Source: Candidatus Saccharimonadota bacterium
Lineage (GTDB): Bacteria; Patescibacteriota; Saccharimonadia; Saccharimonadales; Saccharimonadaceae
NCBI GenBank assembly: GCA_028286365.1
Contig: JAQBRR010000001.1
Span: 478,582 to 542,581, forward strand
Direction of reading: 5' to 3'
DNA: 64,000 bases
Positions 1 through 8,856 of the stretch are shown here, one piece after another. Below the pieces are notes generated by a model. The model saw only the letters and a list, made by a program, of their open reading frames with translations. It was not told where the DNA came from and did no database searches. A program made the translations under genes and the position numbers. Position 1 is the stretch's first letter. Each line of letters opens with the position of its first letter.

Positions 1-2
1 AT

Positions 3-500
3 AGCACCGTCATTAATGCGCTACTTGCGTCGAAACAGCTTGCACAAGGTATCCAAGCGATTTATGAATCAGCTGGGGAGAGCTCAGCTCGTCGTAATGC
101 GCAGTGGTTTGTGAGTGCAGTTGGTCCAGATGACACTGAGTCTGCCGTAAAAGCTATCACGTATTTGCCCGAGCGATTTGTAGAGCTCGCAGCGATGGTC
201 GATACAAATGAACTTTCGAGTACGGCGGCAAAAACCATCTTTTCTGAATTACTAACGGGTGCAAAGTCCGCCCGTGCTGTAGCCGAAGACAAGAACTTAT
301 TGCAGGTAAGTGATGACGGCGCTATCGCTGTGATTGTTGATGAAGTTCTGGCTGATCCAGCATCAGCTCAGGCTGTGAAAGATCTCAAGGATGGCAACGA
401 TAAGGTGATCGGATTCCTCGTAGGACAAGTAATGAAAAAGTCACAGGGTAAAGCTAATCCAGAACTCGCTCAAAAATTAATACGAGAAAGAGTACAATAG
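3..500 (+). CDS. gatB: Aspartyl/glutamyl-tRNA amidotransferase subunit B, C-terminal part
   Basis: The open frame enters from the left edge and ends at the TAG at 498-500, so only about 165 C-terminal residues are present. They read as the helical GatB tail and the GatB/YqeY domain: an alanine-rich stretch with ARRNAQWFVSAVGP, then a YqeY-like segment ending VGQVMKKSQGKANPELAQKL, the conserved closing motif of GatB. GatB is the kinase/transamidase subunit that turns Glu-tRNA(Gln) or Asp-tRNA(Asn) into Gln- or Asn-tRNA. The catalytic part lies outside the window. galU starts directly at the stop codon, so the two are probably cotranscribed. Confidence 0.85.
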   Translation, partial: STVINALLASKQLAQGIQAIYESAGESSARRNAQWFVSAVGPDDTESAVKAITYLPERFVELAAMVDTNELSSTAAKTIFSELLTGAKSARAVAEDKNLLQVSDDGAIAVIVDEVLADPASAQAVKDLKDGNDKVIGFLVGQVMKKSQGKANPELAQKLIRERVQ

Positions 501-505
501 TGACT

Positions 506-1384
506 ATGAAACAACCAACCAAAGCTATTATTTGTGCCGCTGGGCTAGGAACTCGCTTCCTACCTCAAACTAAAGCAATGCCAAAGGAGATGTTACCACT
601 TATTGATAAGCCTGTTATTCAATTAATTGTTGAAGAGGCAGTCGCTGCGGGTGTAACCGACATTATTATCGTAACTGGTAGTACTAAACGTGCGATCGAA
701 GACCACTTTGACCGTTCAGACGAGCTAGAAGCTGAACTACGTGAGCGTGGTAAAGCTGATAAAGCTGACCAAATCAAGTCAATTGCCGAAATGGCTAACT
801 TTATCTACCTTCGCCAAAAGGGTACACCAAAGGGTAATGCTCGACCTATCCTCAATGCTAGGCATTTAATCAAGGACGATGAGCCATTCTTTGTGTTCTT
901 TGCTGACGATCTATTTCGTAGTGAGGTCCCCAGGGCTGTTCAGCTTCTCGAGGCATACCAAAAAACTGGTAAATCAGTTATGTCGTTTGCCGAAGTTGAT
1001 GCGGACTTAGTCGATCAATATGGTATGGCTGACCCGGGTGAATACCTTGATGAGAATACTTTCCTTGTTAAGAGTCTGATTGAAAAACCAAGTAAAGAAT
1101 CTTCACCAAGCCGCTTTGCTCAAACGGGTTGTTATCTTCTGACGCCTGAAATTCTGCCAATTCTTTCGAAAGAGCTTGTTAATCCGAGTAGCGGAGAGAT
1201 TGTTCTTGGGGATAGTCTCAATGAACTTGCAAGTCAAGGTCAGGTATACGGACGCAGAATAGAGGGCGTATGGCATGATACAGGTGATCCATTTAGATAC
1301 CTCAAGGCAGTGACTGATATTGCACTCGAAAGTCCAGAATATGGTGAGAAGTTCAGAGAGTTCCTTAAAAACCGCTTACGTTAA
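506..1384 (+). CDS. galU: UTP--glucose-1-phosphate uridylyltransferase
   Basis: Makes UDP-glucose from UTP and glucose-1-phosphate for surface polysaccharide or glycolipid synthesis. The N terminus carries the nucleotidyltransferase signature CAAGLGTRFLPQTKAMPKE, which binds the nucleotide, followed by LPLIDKPVIQ. Later family motifs are FADDL (metal/nucleotide site), EKP and GVWHDTGDPFRYLKA near the C terminus. The length of about 292 residues is normal for bacterial GalU. I start it at the ATG at 506; a GTG at 500 overlapping the gatB stop would add two residues. It is closely coupled to gatB, and a new promoter follows the gene at 1387-1415. Confidence 0.93.
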   Translation: MKQPTKAIICAAGLGTRFLPQTKAMPKEMLPLIDKPVIQLIVEEAVAAGVTDIIIVTGSTKRAIEDHFDRSDELEAELRERGKADKADQIKSIAEMANFIYLRQKGTPKGNARPILNARHLIKDDEPFFVFFADDLFRSEVPRAVQLLEAYQKTGKSVMSFAEVDADLVDQYGMADPGEYLDENTFLVKSLIEKPSKESSPSRFAQTGCYLLTPEILPILSKELVNPSSGEIVLGDSLNELASQGQVYGRRIEGVWHDTGDPFRYLKAVTDIALESPEYGEKFREFLKNRLR

Positions 1385-1386
1385 GA

Positions 1387-1415
1387 TTGTGTCACTCGGC
1401 AATACGTGATATAAT
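1387..1415 (+). promoter_or_regulatory. Promoter for the 1463-2271 small-protein operon
   Basis: TTGTGT at 1387-1392, 17 bases, then a perfect TATAAT at 1410-1415. Transcription would start near 1422, leaving a leader of about 40 bases that carries the Shine-Dalgarno AGGAG at 1449-1453. Confidence 0.7.
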
Positions 1416-1462
1416 AAGTACAGAATTAAACAAAAACAAAATAAATATAGGAGTGCTACAAA

Positions 1463-1720
1463 ATGAATACAGCATCAGAAATTCTTGTCATCATTCTATC
1501 TATCTTCCTAGCTGTGTTTTTAATACTTGGAATTATTCTTAGTATTTACCTGATTAAATTAACTCGTGATATCCGCGCGGTAACAAAATCTGCCGGTCGC
1601 ACTGTTGGTCATATTGAATCAGCCGTATCTGGCGTAGCGAAGCTCACCTCACCTCTGTTTATAGCGGAAATAATCGGTCGTTATATTAAGAAATTTAATA
1701 AGAAAAGAAAAGGAGAATAG
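1463..1720 (+). CDS. Small single-pass membrane protein, DUF948-like
   Basis: An 85-residue protein with one strongly hydrophobic segment at about residues 7-31, followed by a short amphipathic region (TRDIRAVTKSAGRTVGHIESAVSG) and a very basic tail (KKFNKKRKGE). This layout resembles DUF948-type general-stress membrane proteins, which usually neighbour YtxH genes, as here. AGGAG sits 9 bases before the ATG. It is first in a three-gene run of envelope or stress proteins (1463-2271), separated from the next gene by 3 bases. The molecular function is not known; the family call is by composition and context. Confidence 0.7.
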   Translation: MNTASEILVIILSIFLAVFLILGIILSIYLIKLTRDIRAVTKSAGRTVGHIESAVSGVAKLTSPLFIAEIIGRYIKKFNKKRKGE

Positions 1721-1723
1721 GTC

Positions 1724-1999
1724 ATGTCAAAAGGAAAAGTTGCATTAGGAGCAGTAATTGGTGCAGCCGCAGGACTTGTTGCGGGAATTTTGACAGCTCC
1801 AAAGAGCGGTAAAGAAACACGAGCTGACATTAAAGAGAAAGCTGGTGAAGTAAAAGCCAAGGCAACCGCAAAGGCCACACAGGCAAAGACCAAGGCAACA
1901 GAAGTTAAGGAAGACGTTGAAGCAAAGGCGAAAGATCTAAAATTACGTACTGAGCGTGCTGTTGAAGGTGCAAAAAAAGGTTTTAACAGCAAAAAATAA
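1724..1999 (+). CDS. YtxH-like general stress protein
   Basis: 91 residues. The N terminus has the YtxH hallmark: a glycine/alanine-rich hydrophobic segment (ALGAVIGAAAGLVAGILTAPKSGKETR), where the APxSGxETR turn is the family signature. A long lysine/alanine/glutamate-rich helix follows, made of loose repeats such as VKAKATAKATQAKTKATEV, of LEA-like character. YtxH proteins are associated with general stress responses in Firmicutes; no biochemical activity is established. The RBS (AAAGGAGAA) lies in the end of the upstream gene, so the pair is translationally close. Confidence 0.8.
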   Translation: MSKGKVALGAVIGAAAGLVAGILTAPKSGKETRADIKEKAGEVKAKATAKATQAKTKATEVKEDVEAKAKDLKLRTERAVEGAKKGFNSKK

Positions 2000-2010
2000 C
2001 CTCCACCAGG

Positions 2011-2271
2011 ATGATAAACAAAATAAAAAAAGATAATGAAGTTGGTTCACGTCGAGCAATTCTCGAAGACCTTTTCTATGATTTTCACTCAAGCCGTCGG
2101 CAAGTATACTGGATGAACTTCACAAGGGGCATATTCTTTGGTGTCGGAAGTGTTGTGGGCGGTACGATCGTTATCGCCATTCTCATATGGGTGCTTAGTC
2201 ATCTCGTTGATTTGCCTGGCGGCGTCGGTAACTTTATCCAATATATTGTTGATACCGTCCAGAAACGTTAA
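2011..2271 (+). CDS. Small membrane protein, DUF5665-like
   Basis: 86 residues with a hydrophilic N-terminal 35 residues and one long hydrophobic span (about 39-66, GIFFGVGSVVGGTIVIAILIWVLSHLVDLPG), then a short tail. The arrangement 'RGIxFGxGxxxGGTxxxA.ll..ls...d.pg.G.f...I' fits the DUF5665 family seen in many CPR genomes. The start is supported by CAGGATG just upstream but the spacing is tight. It is the third gene of the small-protein run and probably shares the promoter at 1387. Function unknown. Confidence 0.65.
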   Translation: MINKIKKDNEVGSRRAILEDLFYDFHSSRRQVYWMNFTRGIFFGVGSVVGGTIVIAILIWVLSHLVDLPGGVGNFIQYIVDTVQKR

Positions 2272-2309
2272 AGCTCATTTTACTACAGACACATGAGGGG
2301 TAAGGCTAG

Positions 2310-2315
2310 TATACT
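2310..2315 (+). promoter_or_regulatory. -10 element for dnaE
   Basis: TATACT, 11 bases before the dnaE ATG at 2327. No Shine-Dalgarno lies in between, so the message has a leader of only a few bases. Confidence 0.5.
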
Positions 2316-2326
2316 AGAGAGTAGCT

Positions 2327-5300
2327 ATGGGGGTTACATTACAGCGATCAGATTATGTACATTTGCATAATCATACGCATTACAGCTTGCTCGATGGATT
2401 AACAAAAATACCTGATCTTATTAGCGCTGTATCTGCGATGGGTATGGACGCAATTGCAATTACAGATCACGGTACTATGTCTGGTGTTGTTGAGTTTTAT
2501 AAAACAGCCAAGGCAGCTGAAATTAAACCAGTTATTGGCCTTGAGACGTATGTTGCGACTCGGTCTCGCTTTGATCGTGATCCTCAAAAGGACAAAGGTC
2601 GCTATCACCTTACTGTACTTGCTATGAATAATGAGGGTTATAAGAACCTCATGCTACTTAGTTCGCTCGCTAACCTAGAAGGTATGTATTACAAACCTCG
2701 TATAGATCATGAGCTACTCGAGAAACATAATGCAGGCCTGATTATTTTGTCGGGTTGTGCCAGTAGTGAACTAGGTGAAAACTTAAAAGCCGATAATTAC
2801 GAAGAGGCTAAGAAAATTGCCTCGTGGTACAAGTCAATCTTTGGGGATCGATATTACCTAGAGATGCAGGATCATGGGCACCCAGATTATCCTCATCCGT
2901 GGGAAGTCCAAACTAAGATTAATGGATATCTGCGTCAATTATCAAAGGATCTTGATATTCCACTTGTTGTCACGAGTGATGGTCACTATCTGACACACGA
3001 TGACCAAGAGGCACATGAAATTCTGTTATGTGTGGGGACGGGTGCATTCTTAGCTGATGAAAAACGAATGTCATTAAAGGATTTTGATCTACATGTCACA
3101 GATCCTGAAGAGATTATAGCCAGGTGGGGGGCAGAAGATGCTGATGCTATTCGTACCACGCGCCAGATTGCTGATCGCTGTGATGTAGAGCTTAGCCTTG
3201 GAGGAATACTCATTCCGACTTTTCCGACACCAAAGGGAGAGTCAGAAAAAACCTATCTTGATATTTTAGTATATCGAGGGCTAGCTTGGCGTTATGGTGA
3301 TCTTGATCAGCCAGATACCGTTAATTTGACGGTTGAAGAGTCAAAGACACATATCCCTGAAGAGGTTTTGGAACGTGCTGCCTACGAATTATCAGTCATT
3401 GACCGAATGGGCTTTAACGGTTACTTCCTGATTATTCAAGACTTCATTAACTGGGGTAAGAATCGTGGCATTATTTTCGGACCTGGGCGTGGAAGTGCTG
3501 CAGGATCAATTATCTCCTACGCGCTTCGTATTACTGAACTTGATCCGTTAGATTATGATCTACTATTCGAGAGGTTTCTAAACCCAGATCGAATCAGTAT
3601 GCCAGATGTGGATATTGATATTCAAGATACACGTCGTGATGAGGTTATTGCTTATTGTACCGATAAATATGGTGTCGATCGTGTGGCGAATATTGTGACA
3701 TTTGGTAAGATGGCGGCTCGTGCTGCCGTCCGCGACGTAGCAAGGGTGCTTCAAGTGCCATATGCAGAGGCTGATCGTTTCTCCAAAATGATTCCACCGC
3801 CCGTTCAAGGGCGACATATTCCTTTGAAAGTCAGCGTCGTGAATGACCCAGATCTAAAACGTGAATATGAGACAAATCCTACCGCTAAGCGTGTGTTTGA
3901 TTATGCAATTCGTCTCGAGGGTACAATTCGCTCACATGGTATTCATGCAGCTGGAGTCGTGATTGCCCCCGATGACATTGTGAAATTTGCACCGCTTGAA
4001 ATGGCGCAAAAAGGTGTCGTGGCAACCCAGTATCCAATGGGCCCAATCGAAGAGCTCGGTCTTCTTAAGATGGACTTTTTGGGTCTCTCAAACCTGACGA
4101 CTATTAATAACGCCTTAAGGATAATCAAGAAAGTCTACGGCGAGGATATTGATATAGATAATCTGCCACTTAATGACCCTGAGACGTTTGCTTTGTTTCA
4201 ACGTGGCGATACCACCGGTGTATTTCAGCTTGAATCTGCCGGGATGAAGCGATACTTACGCGAGCTCAAACCATCTGTTTTTGAGGACATTATTGCGATG
4301 GTTGCTCTATATCGGCCTGGTCCAATGCAGTTTATTGACAGTTTCATTAAACGAAAACATGGTGAAGAGACAATTACCTATCTGCACCCAAAGTTTGAGA
4401 ATGCGCTCAAAGAAACGTACGGAACGCTTGTTTATCAAGAGCAATTTATGCAAATATCCAAGGATTTTGCAGGTTTTACCGGTGGGCAGGCCGATACACT
4501 CCGAAAAGCTGTTGGTAAAAAGAATATTGATATGATGCGCAAAGTACGTGTTGATTTTGTCCAGGGCGCAGTTGATTACAGCGGAGCAGATCCGAAACTC
4601 GCTGAAAAATTCTGGGATCAGTTGGAAGAGTTCGCAAATTACTGTTTTAATAAATCTCACGCAGCCTGCTACGGGCTTATCTCGTACTGGACTGCATATT
4701 TGAAGGCTCATTATCCTGATGCCTTTATGGCGGCACTTATGACCAGTGACCAAAACGATATCGATCGACTTGCGATTGAAATTACCGAATGCAAACATAT
4801 GGGAATTACGGTACTTTCTCCAGATGTGAACGAAAGTTTTGTCGAATTTGCCGTTGTTAAAGATAAGAAGCAAATTCGTTTCGGCATGGCAGCAGTTAAA
4901 GGGGTTGGCGTCGCGGCAGTTGAAGAGGTTCTGCGTGCTCGAGCAGCTGACGGGCCGTTTAAGAATATTGAAGATTTCGCTCGTCGTGTCAACGTCTCTA
5001 AATTTAATAAAAAGGCCTGGGACTCACTTATTAAATCAGGGGGATTCGATGCGATGGGAGATCGATCTGACCTTCTATTTAACCTAGAGACACTTCAGGG
5101 TTTCGCGAGTAAACTACAAAAAGAAACACTTAGTGGACAGACTGATCTATTTGGTGGACTTTCAAGCATTGCTTCAATTCAGCCAACAATTATCATACAA
5201 CCTGCGCCGGTTAAACATACTGACAAGGAACGCCTGGTATGGGAAAGAGAACTGCTCGGGCTATATATTAGTGCGCACCCGCTCGATAACTATGATGCTT

Positions 5301-6037
5301 ACTTCGAGGAGCAAGTGGTTCCATTAATGCAGGTCAACGCTGAAGTTGATGGTAAGCGTGCGACTATTGGTGGTCTTGTCTCAACAGTAAGGACGATTAT
5401 TACAAAGAGTGGAAGTAAAATGGCATTTGTTGGTATTGAGGATAAGACGGGTGAAGCTGAGGTTATTGTCTTTCCTAGCCTATATGCTCAGGTTAGCGCT
5501 CAGCTGGTTCAAGATAGTGTTATTCGTGCAACCGGTAAAATTAGTGCTCGTGATAAGGACGGCAATTTAGTGAGCGAGGCAAAAATGATTGCTGATGATA
5601 TACAATTCGTGACTGACCAGGAACTAAATGGCTATGAGTCAACGGGAACTAAAATGCGTAAACCTAAACCTAGCAAAAAAGTTGTCGCAACACGAATCTC
5701 GAGTACTAAGGACGCTTCGTCGGCACCAGCTAAAACCTCAACTGAACAAGATAGCTCTACTGGTCACATTGACGTTGCTCTTTTAACAGATCAAGATACT
5801 GCCCTAAAAAATAGCATCAAAAAATTATTTGTACATATAAAGAATCCTGATGATCATGATGCATTGTTGCTTCTCAAGCAGGTGTGTAGCCAATATATCG
5901 GTATGACGGATATTGTTTTGGTACTCGGTGCAAATAAAAAATCGGCTATTAAACTACCATTCAGAGTTGATGCAGGCGATGCACTTGTTGGTGCACTGGT
6001 TAAAATCCTTGGTGAAGACGCAGTTGTTCTTAAATAG
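2327..6037 (+). CDS. dnaE: DNA polymerase III alpha subunit (DnaE type)
   Basis: Replicative polymerase, 1236 residues, a normal DnaE length. Order of domains: PHP (about 10-290) with HLHNHTHYSLLDG, ITDHGTM, the glutamate in IGLETYV and the late histidine in TSDGHYL; polymerase palm with GPGRGSAAGS and the catalytic aspartates in PDVDIDIQDTRRDEV; fingers and helix-hairpin-helix region (KGVGVAAVEEV near 870); OB fold (IGGLVSTVRTIITKSGSKMAF, near 1020); and a variable C-terminal tail after a low-complexity linker rich in Ser, Thr and Lys. The PHP metal ligands look intact, so it may carry its own 3'-5' proofreading, as in Thermus DnaE (inference). Its last 8 bases overlap the convergent SpoU gene. 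Confidence 0.97.
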   Translation: MGVTLQRSDYVHLHNHTHYSLLDGLTKIPDLISAVSAMGMDAIAITDHGTMSGVVEFYKTAKAAEIKPVIGLETYVATRSRFDRDPQKDKGRYHLTVLAMNNEGYKNLMLLSSLANLEGMYYKPRIDHELLEKHNAGLIILSGCASSELGENLKADNYEEAKKIASWYKSIFGDRYYLEMQDHGHPDYPHPWEVQTKINGYLRQLSKDLDIPLVVTSDGHYLTHDDQEAHEILLCVGTGAFLADEKRMSLKDFDLHVTDPEEIIARWGAEDADAIRTTRQIADRCDVELSLGGILIPTFPTPKGESEKTYLDILVYRGLAWRYGDLDQPDTVNLTVEESKTHIPEEVLERAAYELSVIDRMGFNGYFLIIQDFINWGKNRGIIFGPGRGSAAGSIISYALRITELDPLDYDLLFERFLNPDRISMPDVDIDIQDTRRDEVIAYCTDKYGVDRVANIVTFGKMAARAAVRDVARVLQVPYAEADRFSKMIPPPVQGRHIPLKVSVVNDPDLKREYETNPTAKRVFDYAIRLEGTIRSHGIHAAGVVIAPDDIVKFAPLEMAQKGVVATQYPMGPIEELGLLKMDFLGLSNLTTINNALRIIKKVYGEDIDIDNLPLNDPETFALFQRGDTTGVFQLESAGMKRYLRELKPSVFEDIIAMVALYRPGPMQFIDSFIKRKHGEETITYLHPKFENALKETYGTLVYQEQFMQISKDFAGFTGGQADTLRKAVGKKNIDMMRKVRVDFVQGAVDYSGADPKLAEKFWDQLEEFANYCFNKSHAACYGLISYWTAYLKAHYPDAFMAALMTSDQNDIDRLAIEITECKHMGITVLSPDVNESFVEFAVVKDKKQIRFGMAAVKGVGVAAVEEVLRARAADGPFKNIEDFARRVNVSKFNKKAWDSLIKSGGFDAMGDRSDLLFNLETLQGFASKLQKETLSGQTDLFGGLSSIASIQPTIIIQPAPVKHTDKERLVWERELLGLYISAHPLDNYDAYFEEQVVPLMQVNAEVDGKRATIGGLVSTVRTIITKSGSKMAFVGIEDKTGEAEVIVFPSLYAQVSAQLVQDSVIRATGKISARDKDGNLVSEAKMIADDIQFVTDQELNGYESTGTKMRKPKPSKKVVATRISSTKDASSAPAKTSTEQDSSTGHIDVALLTDQDTALKNSIKKLFVHIKNPDDHDALLLLKQVCSQYIGMTDIVLVLGANKKSAIKLPFRVDAGDALVGALVKILGEDAVVLK

Positions 6038-6515
6038 TCAGTGCGTATAGCGCAATACCAGTTGCGACGCTGACATTAAATGATTCTTTTTTACCAACCA
6101 TAGCGATTTCAAGTAGGTCGTCACATTGGCTGAGTAGCTCTGCTGTAATGCCTTCAACCTCTTCACCAAGTAACAATACAATTTTATCGGGAGGAGTATA
6201 GTCACTCATCATAATCGAGCGTTTGTTTTGTTCTAGTCCTACAATTCTATAGCCTTGTTCTTGGAGTGCATCTAAATCTGGCTCTATTTGGTATTCAAAT
6301 GGCACCATTGTCTCCGCACCTAATGCGGTTTTATGAATTTGTCCCGTTAGCTTATTCGCAATATGAGGAAGTCTCTCATCTGACTCAGTCAATGGGTACG
6401 GTGTGTAGCCGCTAAGAATAATTTTGGAGACACCGAATCCTTCGCTCGTGCGAAAGATGGATCCGACATTGTGAGTGGACCTAATGTTATGGGCGATGAC
6501 GATGATTTCTGGCAT
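6030..6515 (-). CDS. SpoU/TrmH-family RNA 2'-O-methyltransferase
   Basis: 161 residues, the size of a minimal SPOUT domain without an extra RNA-binding module. Motif 1 is NIRSTHNVGSIFRTSEGFG, motif 2 is IVLLLGEEVEGI and motif 3 is LEIAMVGKKESFNVSVATGIALY, the three blocks that form the trefoil knot holding S-adenosylmethionine. The SxNVSVAxGI end is typical of tRNA/rRNA ribose methyltransferases. The exact target nucleotide cannot be read. It converges on dnaE with an 8-base overlap. Upstream on its own strand is TGGTACAAT, 8 bases before the ATG, so translation is probably leaderless. A second, longer member lies at 43877. Confidence 0.88.
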   Translation of the reverse strand: MPEIIVIAHNIRSTHNVGSIFRTSEGFGVSKIILSGYTPYPLTESDERLPHIANKLTGQIHKTALGAETMVPFEYQIEPDLDALQEQGYRIVGLEQNKRSIMMSDYTPPDKIVLLLGEEVEGITAELLSQCDDLLEIAMVGKKESFNVSVATGIALYALTI

Positions 6516-6523
6516 TACCCATT

Positions 6524-6532
6524 ATTGTACCA
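6524..6532 (-). promoter_or_regulatory. Extended -10 for the SpoU methyltransferase
   Basis: TGGTACAAT read on the minus strand, ending 8 bases before the start codon at 6515; no room for a ribosome-binding site. Confidence 0.65.
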
Positions 6533-6554
6533 TCTATAAAATGGTTATGTTTTC

Positions 6555-6563
6555 TGCTATGAT
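6555..6563 (+). promoter_or_regulatory. Extended -10 for the pilus ATPase gene
   Basis: TGCTATGAT ending 8 bases before the ATG at 6572, so the transcript is predicted to be leaderless. Confidence 0.55.
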
Positions 6564-6571
6564 ACAAGATA

Positions 6572-8194
6572 ATGGACGAAGAAAGAATACAGCAAAATCG
6601 TCGCAATGATGACGAGAAGGCAACTCAGGAGCGCGCGGCAATTCTTGGCCTGCAGTATATTGACCTACGCGAGTCTGAAAAGAGCCTCGCGCTCGTCGTG
6701 GGTATCATGGATGTTGTTACGATGCATAAAAATCGTATTGTGCCACTCGAGGCACAAAAGGAGTCTATGGTGTGGACGTTTGGTATTACGACACAAACAC
6801 CACAGTCATTCGTTGTTGATCTACAAAAAAACTATGATGAGCAGGGTAAAACTGCACAGTTCTTCCTAATTAGTAATGGTTGTTTCCAGGTATTAATGAC
6901 TCGTTACGATCCTCCAAGAGAGGTAAAATATGATAACATTCAGATCGCTAAAGCGGGTGACAGTGACACGCTCGCACAAGTCAGTGAGACGCTCAACTCT
7001 GTTGGCAGTGATCAAGTTTTTGACTTCTTGGTTGAACAGGCCGACCGGATAGGGGCAAGTGACATTCATATTGAAAACCAACTTAATGGTATTCGAATTA
7101 GAATGCGTATTGACGGTGCACTTCACCCGGTTGCTGAACTTAATTCTGATCGTTACCGTGTGATTCTAGGTGCTCTTGGCTCACGCGCCAATATATCAAC
7201 GGCAGCAACAGAGCCACAGTCTGGTCACATGCAAAAAGAAATTACGCGTGATGGTGTGACTCATATGTTGAACTTACGTGTTGAAACGGTACCGACGATG
7301 TACGGCCAGGATGCTGTGCTGCGTTTGTTTAACTTTGATGAATCAATGTTGAATCTGGATAACCTAAGACTCGGCGCTAGTGAGCGAGCTGAGATTGACG
7401 AAGTGATTAGTCACCCACGAGGAATGGTCCTGACGGTTGGTCCAACAGGAAGTGGTAAATCGACAACTCTTTACAGCATTATTAATGCTCTTAATAGAAC
7501 TGATCGAAAGATCATCACACTGGAAGATCCAATCGAATATGGCATTCCTGGTGTGACACAAATACCAATTGATACTACAAATGGACAAAGTTTTGCCGAT
7601 GGTTTACGCTCAGTGTTGCGCCAAGACCCTGATGTTGTCATGGTTGGTGAGATTCGTGACGCTGATACTGCTAAGACAGCCATACAGGCATCAATTACTG
7701 GCCACTTGGTGCTCTCGAGCTTCCACGCCATAGATACATCCTCGGCCTTTAGTCGCATGATTGACTTGATTGGCGTGAATCCTATTTTTAGTACGGCCAT
7801 TCGTCTCGTTATTGCTCAGCGTTTAGTACGACGATTAGATGATAGTACTAAGGAAGAATATGAGCCTGACGAGGCTACTAAGACATGGGTTCAGACAGTT
7901 CTTCAAGATCTTCCGTCACATATTGAAAAGCCAGATTTAATAAACTTTAAATTATGGAAGCCTGTCGTGTCGGCTGCGTCACCTTTTGGTTTTACTGGAC
8001 GTGTTGTGATCATGGAGCAAATGGTTGTCACTGATGAGATTCAGAAGTTTCTACGCGGGGACATCAAGGACGTCAATGCTGACGCAATCGCAAAAGCAGC
8101 TCGCGCTGAGGGAATGGTGACACTTCTAGAGCGCGGTGTACTCGCAGCACTACATGGTGAAACAACACTCGATGAGATTAACCGGGTTATTTAG
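6572..8194 (+). CDS. Type IV pilus / type II secretion assembly ATPase (GspE/PilB family)
   Basis: 540 residues. An N-terminal MshEN-like region (1-120) precedes the secretion-ATPase core: DFLVEQADRIGASDIHIENQ, the Walker A loop GPTGSGKST near residue 295, the Asp box LEDPIEYGIPGVTQ, Walker B in DPDVVMVGEIRD, and the His box TGHLVLSSFHA. The zinc tetracysteine found in many PilB proteins is missing: the segment after AQRLVRRL has no CxxC. It would power pilus extension at the inner membrane. No other pilus gene is in the window. In CPR bacteria such pili are used for host contact and DNA uptake (established for Saccharibacteria generally, inference here). Confidence 0.92.
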   Translation: MDEERIQQNRRNDDEKATQERAAILGLQYIDLRESEKSLALVVGIMDVVTMHKNRIVPLEAQKESMVWTFGITTQTPQSFVVDLQKNYDEQGKTAQFFLISNGCFQVLMTRYDPPREVKYDNIQIAKAGDSDTLAQVSETLNSVGSDQVFDFLVEQADRIGASDIHIENQLNGIRIRMRIDGALHPVAELNSDRYRVILGALGSRANISTAATEPQSGHMQKEITRDGVTHMLNLRVETVPTMYGQDAVLRLFNFDESMLNLDNLRLGASERAEIDEVISHPRGMVLTVGPTGSGKSTTLYSIINALNRTDRKIITLEDPIEYGIPGVTQIPIDTTNGQSFADGLRSVLRQDPDVVMVGEIRDADTAKTAIQASITGHLVLSSFHAIDTSSAFSRMIDLIGVNPIFSTAIRLVIAQRLVRRLDDSTKEEYEPDEATKTWVQTVLQDLPSHIEKPDLINFKLWKPVVSAASPFGFTGRVVIMEQMVVTDEIQKFLRGDIKDVNADAIAKAARAEGMVTLLERGVLAALHGETTLDEINRVI

Positions 8195-8273
8195 CAAATA
8201 ACCCTTTCAAAATTAGTAATACTATGGTAAAGTTAATAGCTGATTGTATTATAAATGTAAAAGTGAGACGAAA

Positions 8274-8798
8274 ATGAGTTTTGAACTAATTAAGAAAGTA
8301 AATGATGCCCAAAAGAAAGCCAGCGTAGTTGATGCGCGCAGTGGTGATACCGTTCGTGTGCACCAGAAAATTAAAGAAGGCGCTAAAGAGCGTATTCAGA
8401 TTTTTGAAGGTGTCGTTATTCGTACAGATCGCAAAGCTTCACACACGTCTCGCATCACGGTTCGCAAAATCGCAAGTGGTGTTGGTGTTGAAAAAGGTTT
8501 CATGATTCATAGCCCGCTTGTTGAAAAAATTGAGATCGTACGTCGTGCAAAAGTTCGTCGTAACTATCTTTCATTCCTACGTAACCGTAGTGGTAAAAGT
8601 GCTCGTCTTACAGGTGTTAACTTCGACCGTGAAGGTGTTAACGATGTTCGCGATGAGGCGTTTGAAGCTGAAGAAGCTCGTATGAAGGAAGAAGCTAAAG
8701 CCGCTGCCGAAGCAAAACAAGCTGAAAAAGCAGCAGAAAATGCTGAGCTCGAAGCAAAACAAGCTGAAGTAGAAGCTCGTCACGAAGAAGAAGTATAA
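8274..8798 (+). CDS. rplS: 50S ribosomal protein L19 with charged C-terminal extension
   Basis: 174 residues from the ATG at 8274. The first 115 or so match L19: DARSGDTVRVHQKIKEG, RIQIFEGVVIRTDR, SRITVRKIASGVGVEKGF, KIEIVRRAKVRRNYLSFLR. L19 sits at the 30S-50S interface. Usual L19 is about 115 residues. Here roughly 45 further residues are almost only Ala, Glu and Lys (EEARMKEEAKAAAEAKQAE and on), predicted as one long helix. An in-frame codon at 8244 would add ten residues unlike L19. A strong terminator follows at 8816. The order rplS, rnhB, yraN is widely conserved in bacteria and kept here, with the last two fused. Confidence 0.95.
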   Translation: MSFELIKKVNDAQKKASVVDARSGDTVRVHQKIKEGAKERIQIFEGVVIRTDRKASHTSRITVRKIASGVGVEKGFMIHSPLVEKIEIVRRAKVRRNYLSFLRNRSGKSARLTGVNFDREGVNDVRDEAFEAEEARMKEEAKAAAEAKQAEKAAENAELEAKQAEVEARHEEEV

Positions 8799-8815
8799 AT
8801 TCATTGATCATAATT

Positions 8816-8840
8816 AACGCCCCGCATCGGGGCGTTTTTG
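8816..8840 (+). terminator. Rho-independent terminator after rplS
   Basis: AACGCCCC at 8816-8823 pairs with GGGGCGTT at 8829-8836 across a 5-base loop, followed by a T tract to 8839. The next promoter starts 5 bases later. Confidence 0.92.
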
Positions 8841-8841
8841 T

Positions 8842-8850
8842 TGTTACAAT
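8842..8850 (+). promoter_or_regulatory. -10 element for the RNase HII-YraN gene
   Basis: TACAAT at 8845-8850, 6 bases before the ATG at 8857, directly after the rplS terminator. The predicted transcript begins at the start codon itself. Confidence 0.65.
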
Positions 8851-8856
8851 AAGGCT

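Noticed and set aside
4307-4873. 188-codon open frame antisense to dnaE
   Set aside because: Shadow of the polymerase coding sequence; no promoter or recognisable domain.
8244-8273. Earlier start for L19
   Set aside because: The extra ten residues are unlike any L19, and L19 homology begins directly at the ATG at 8274.
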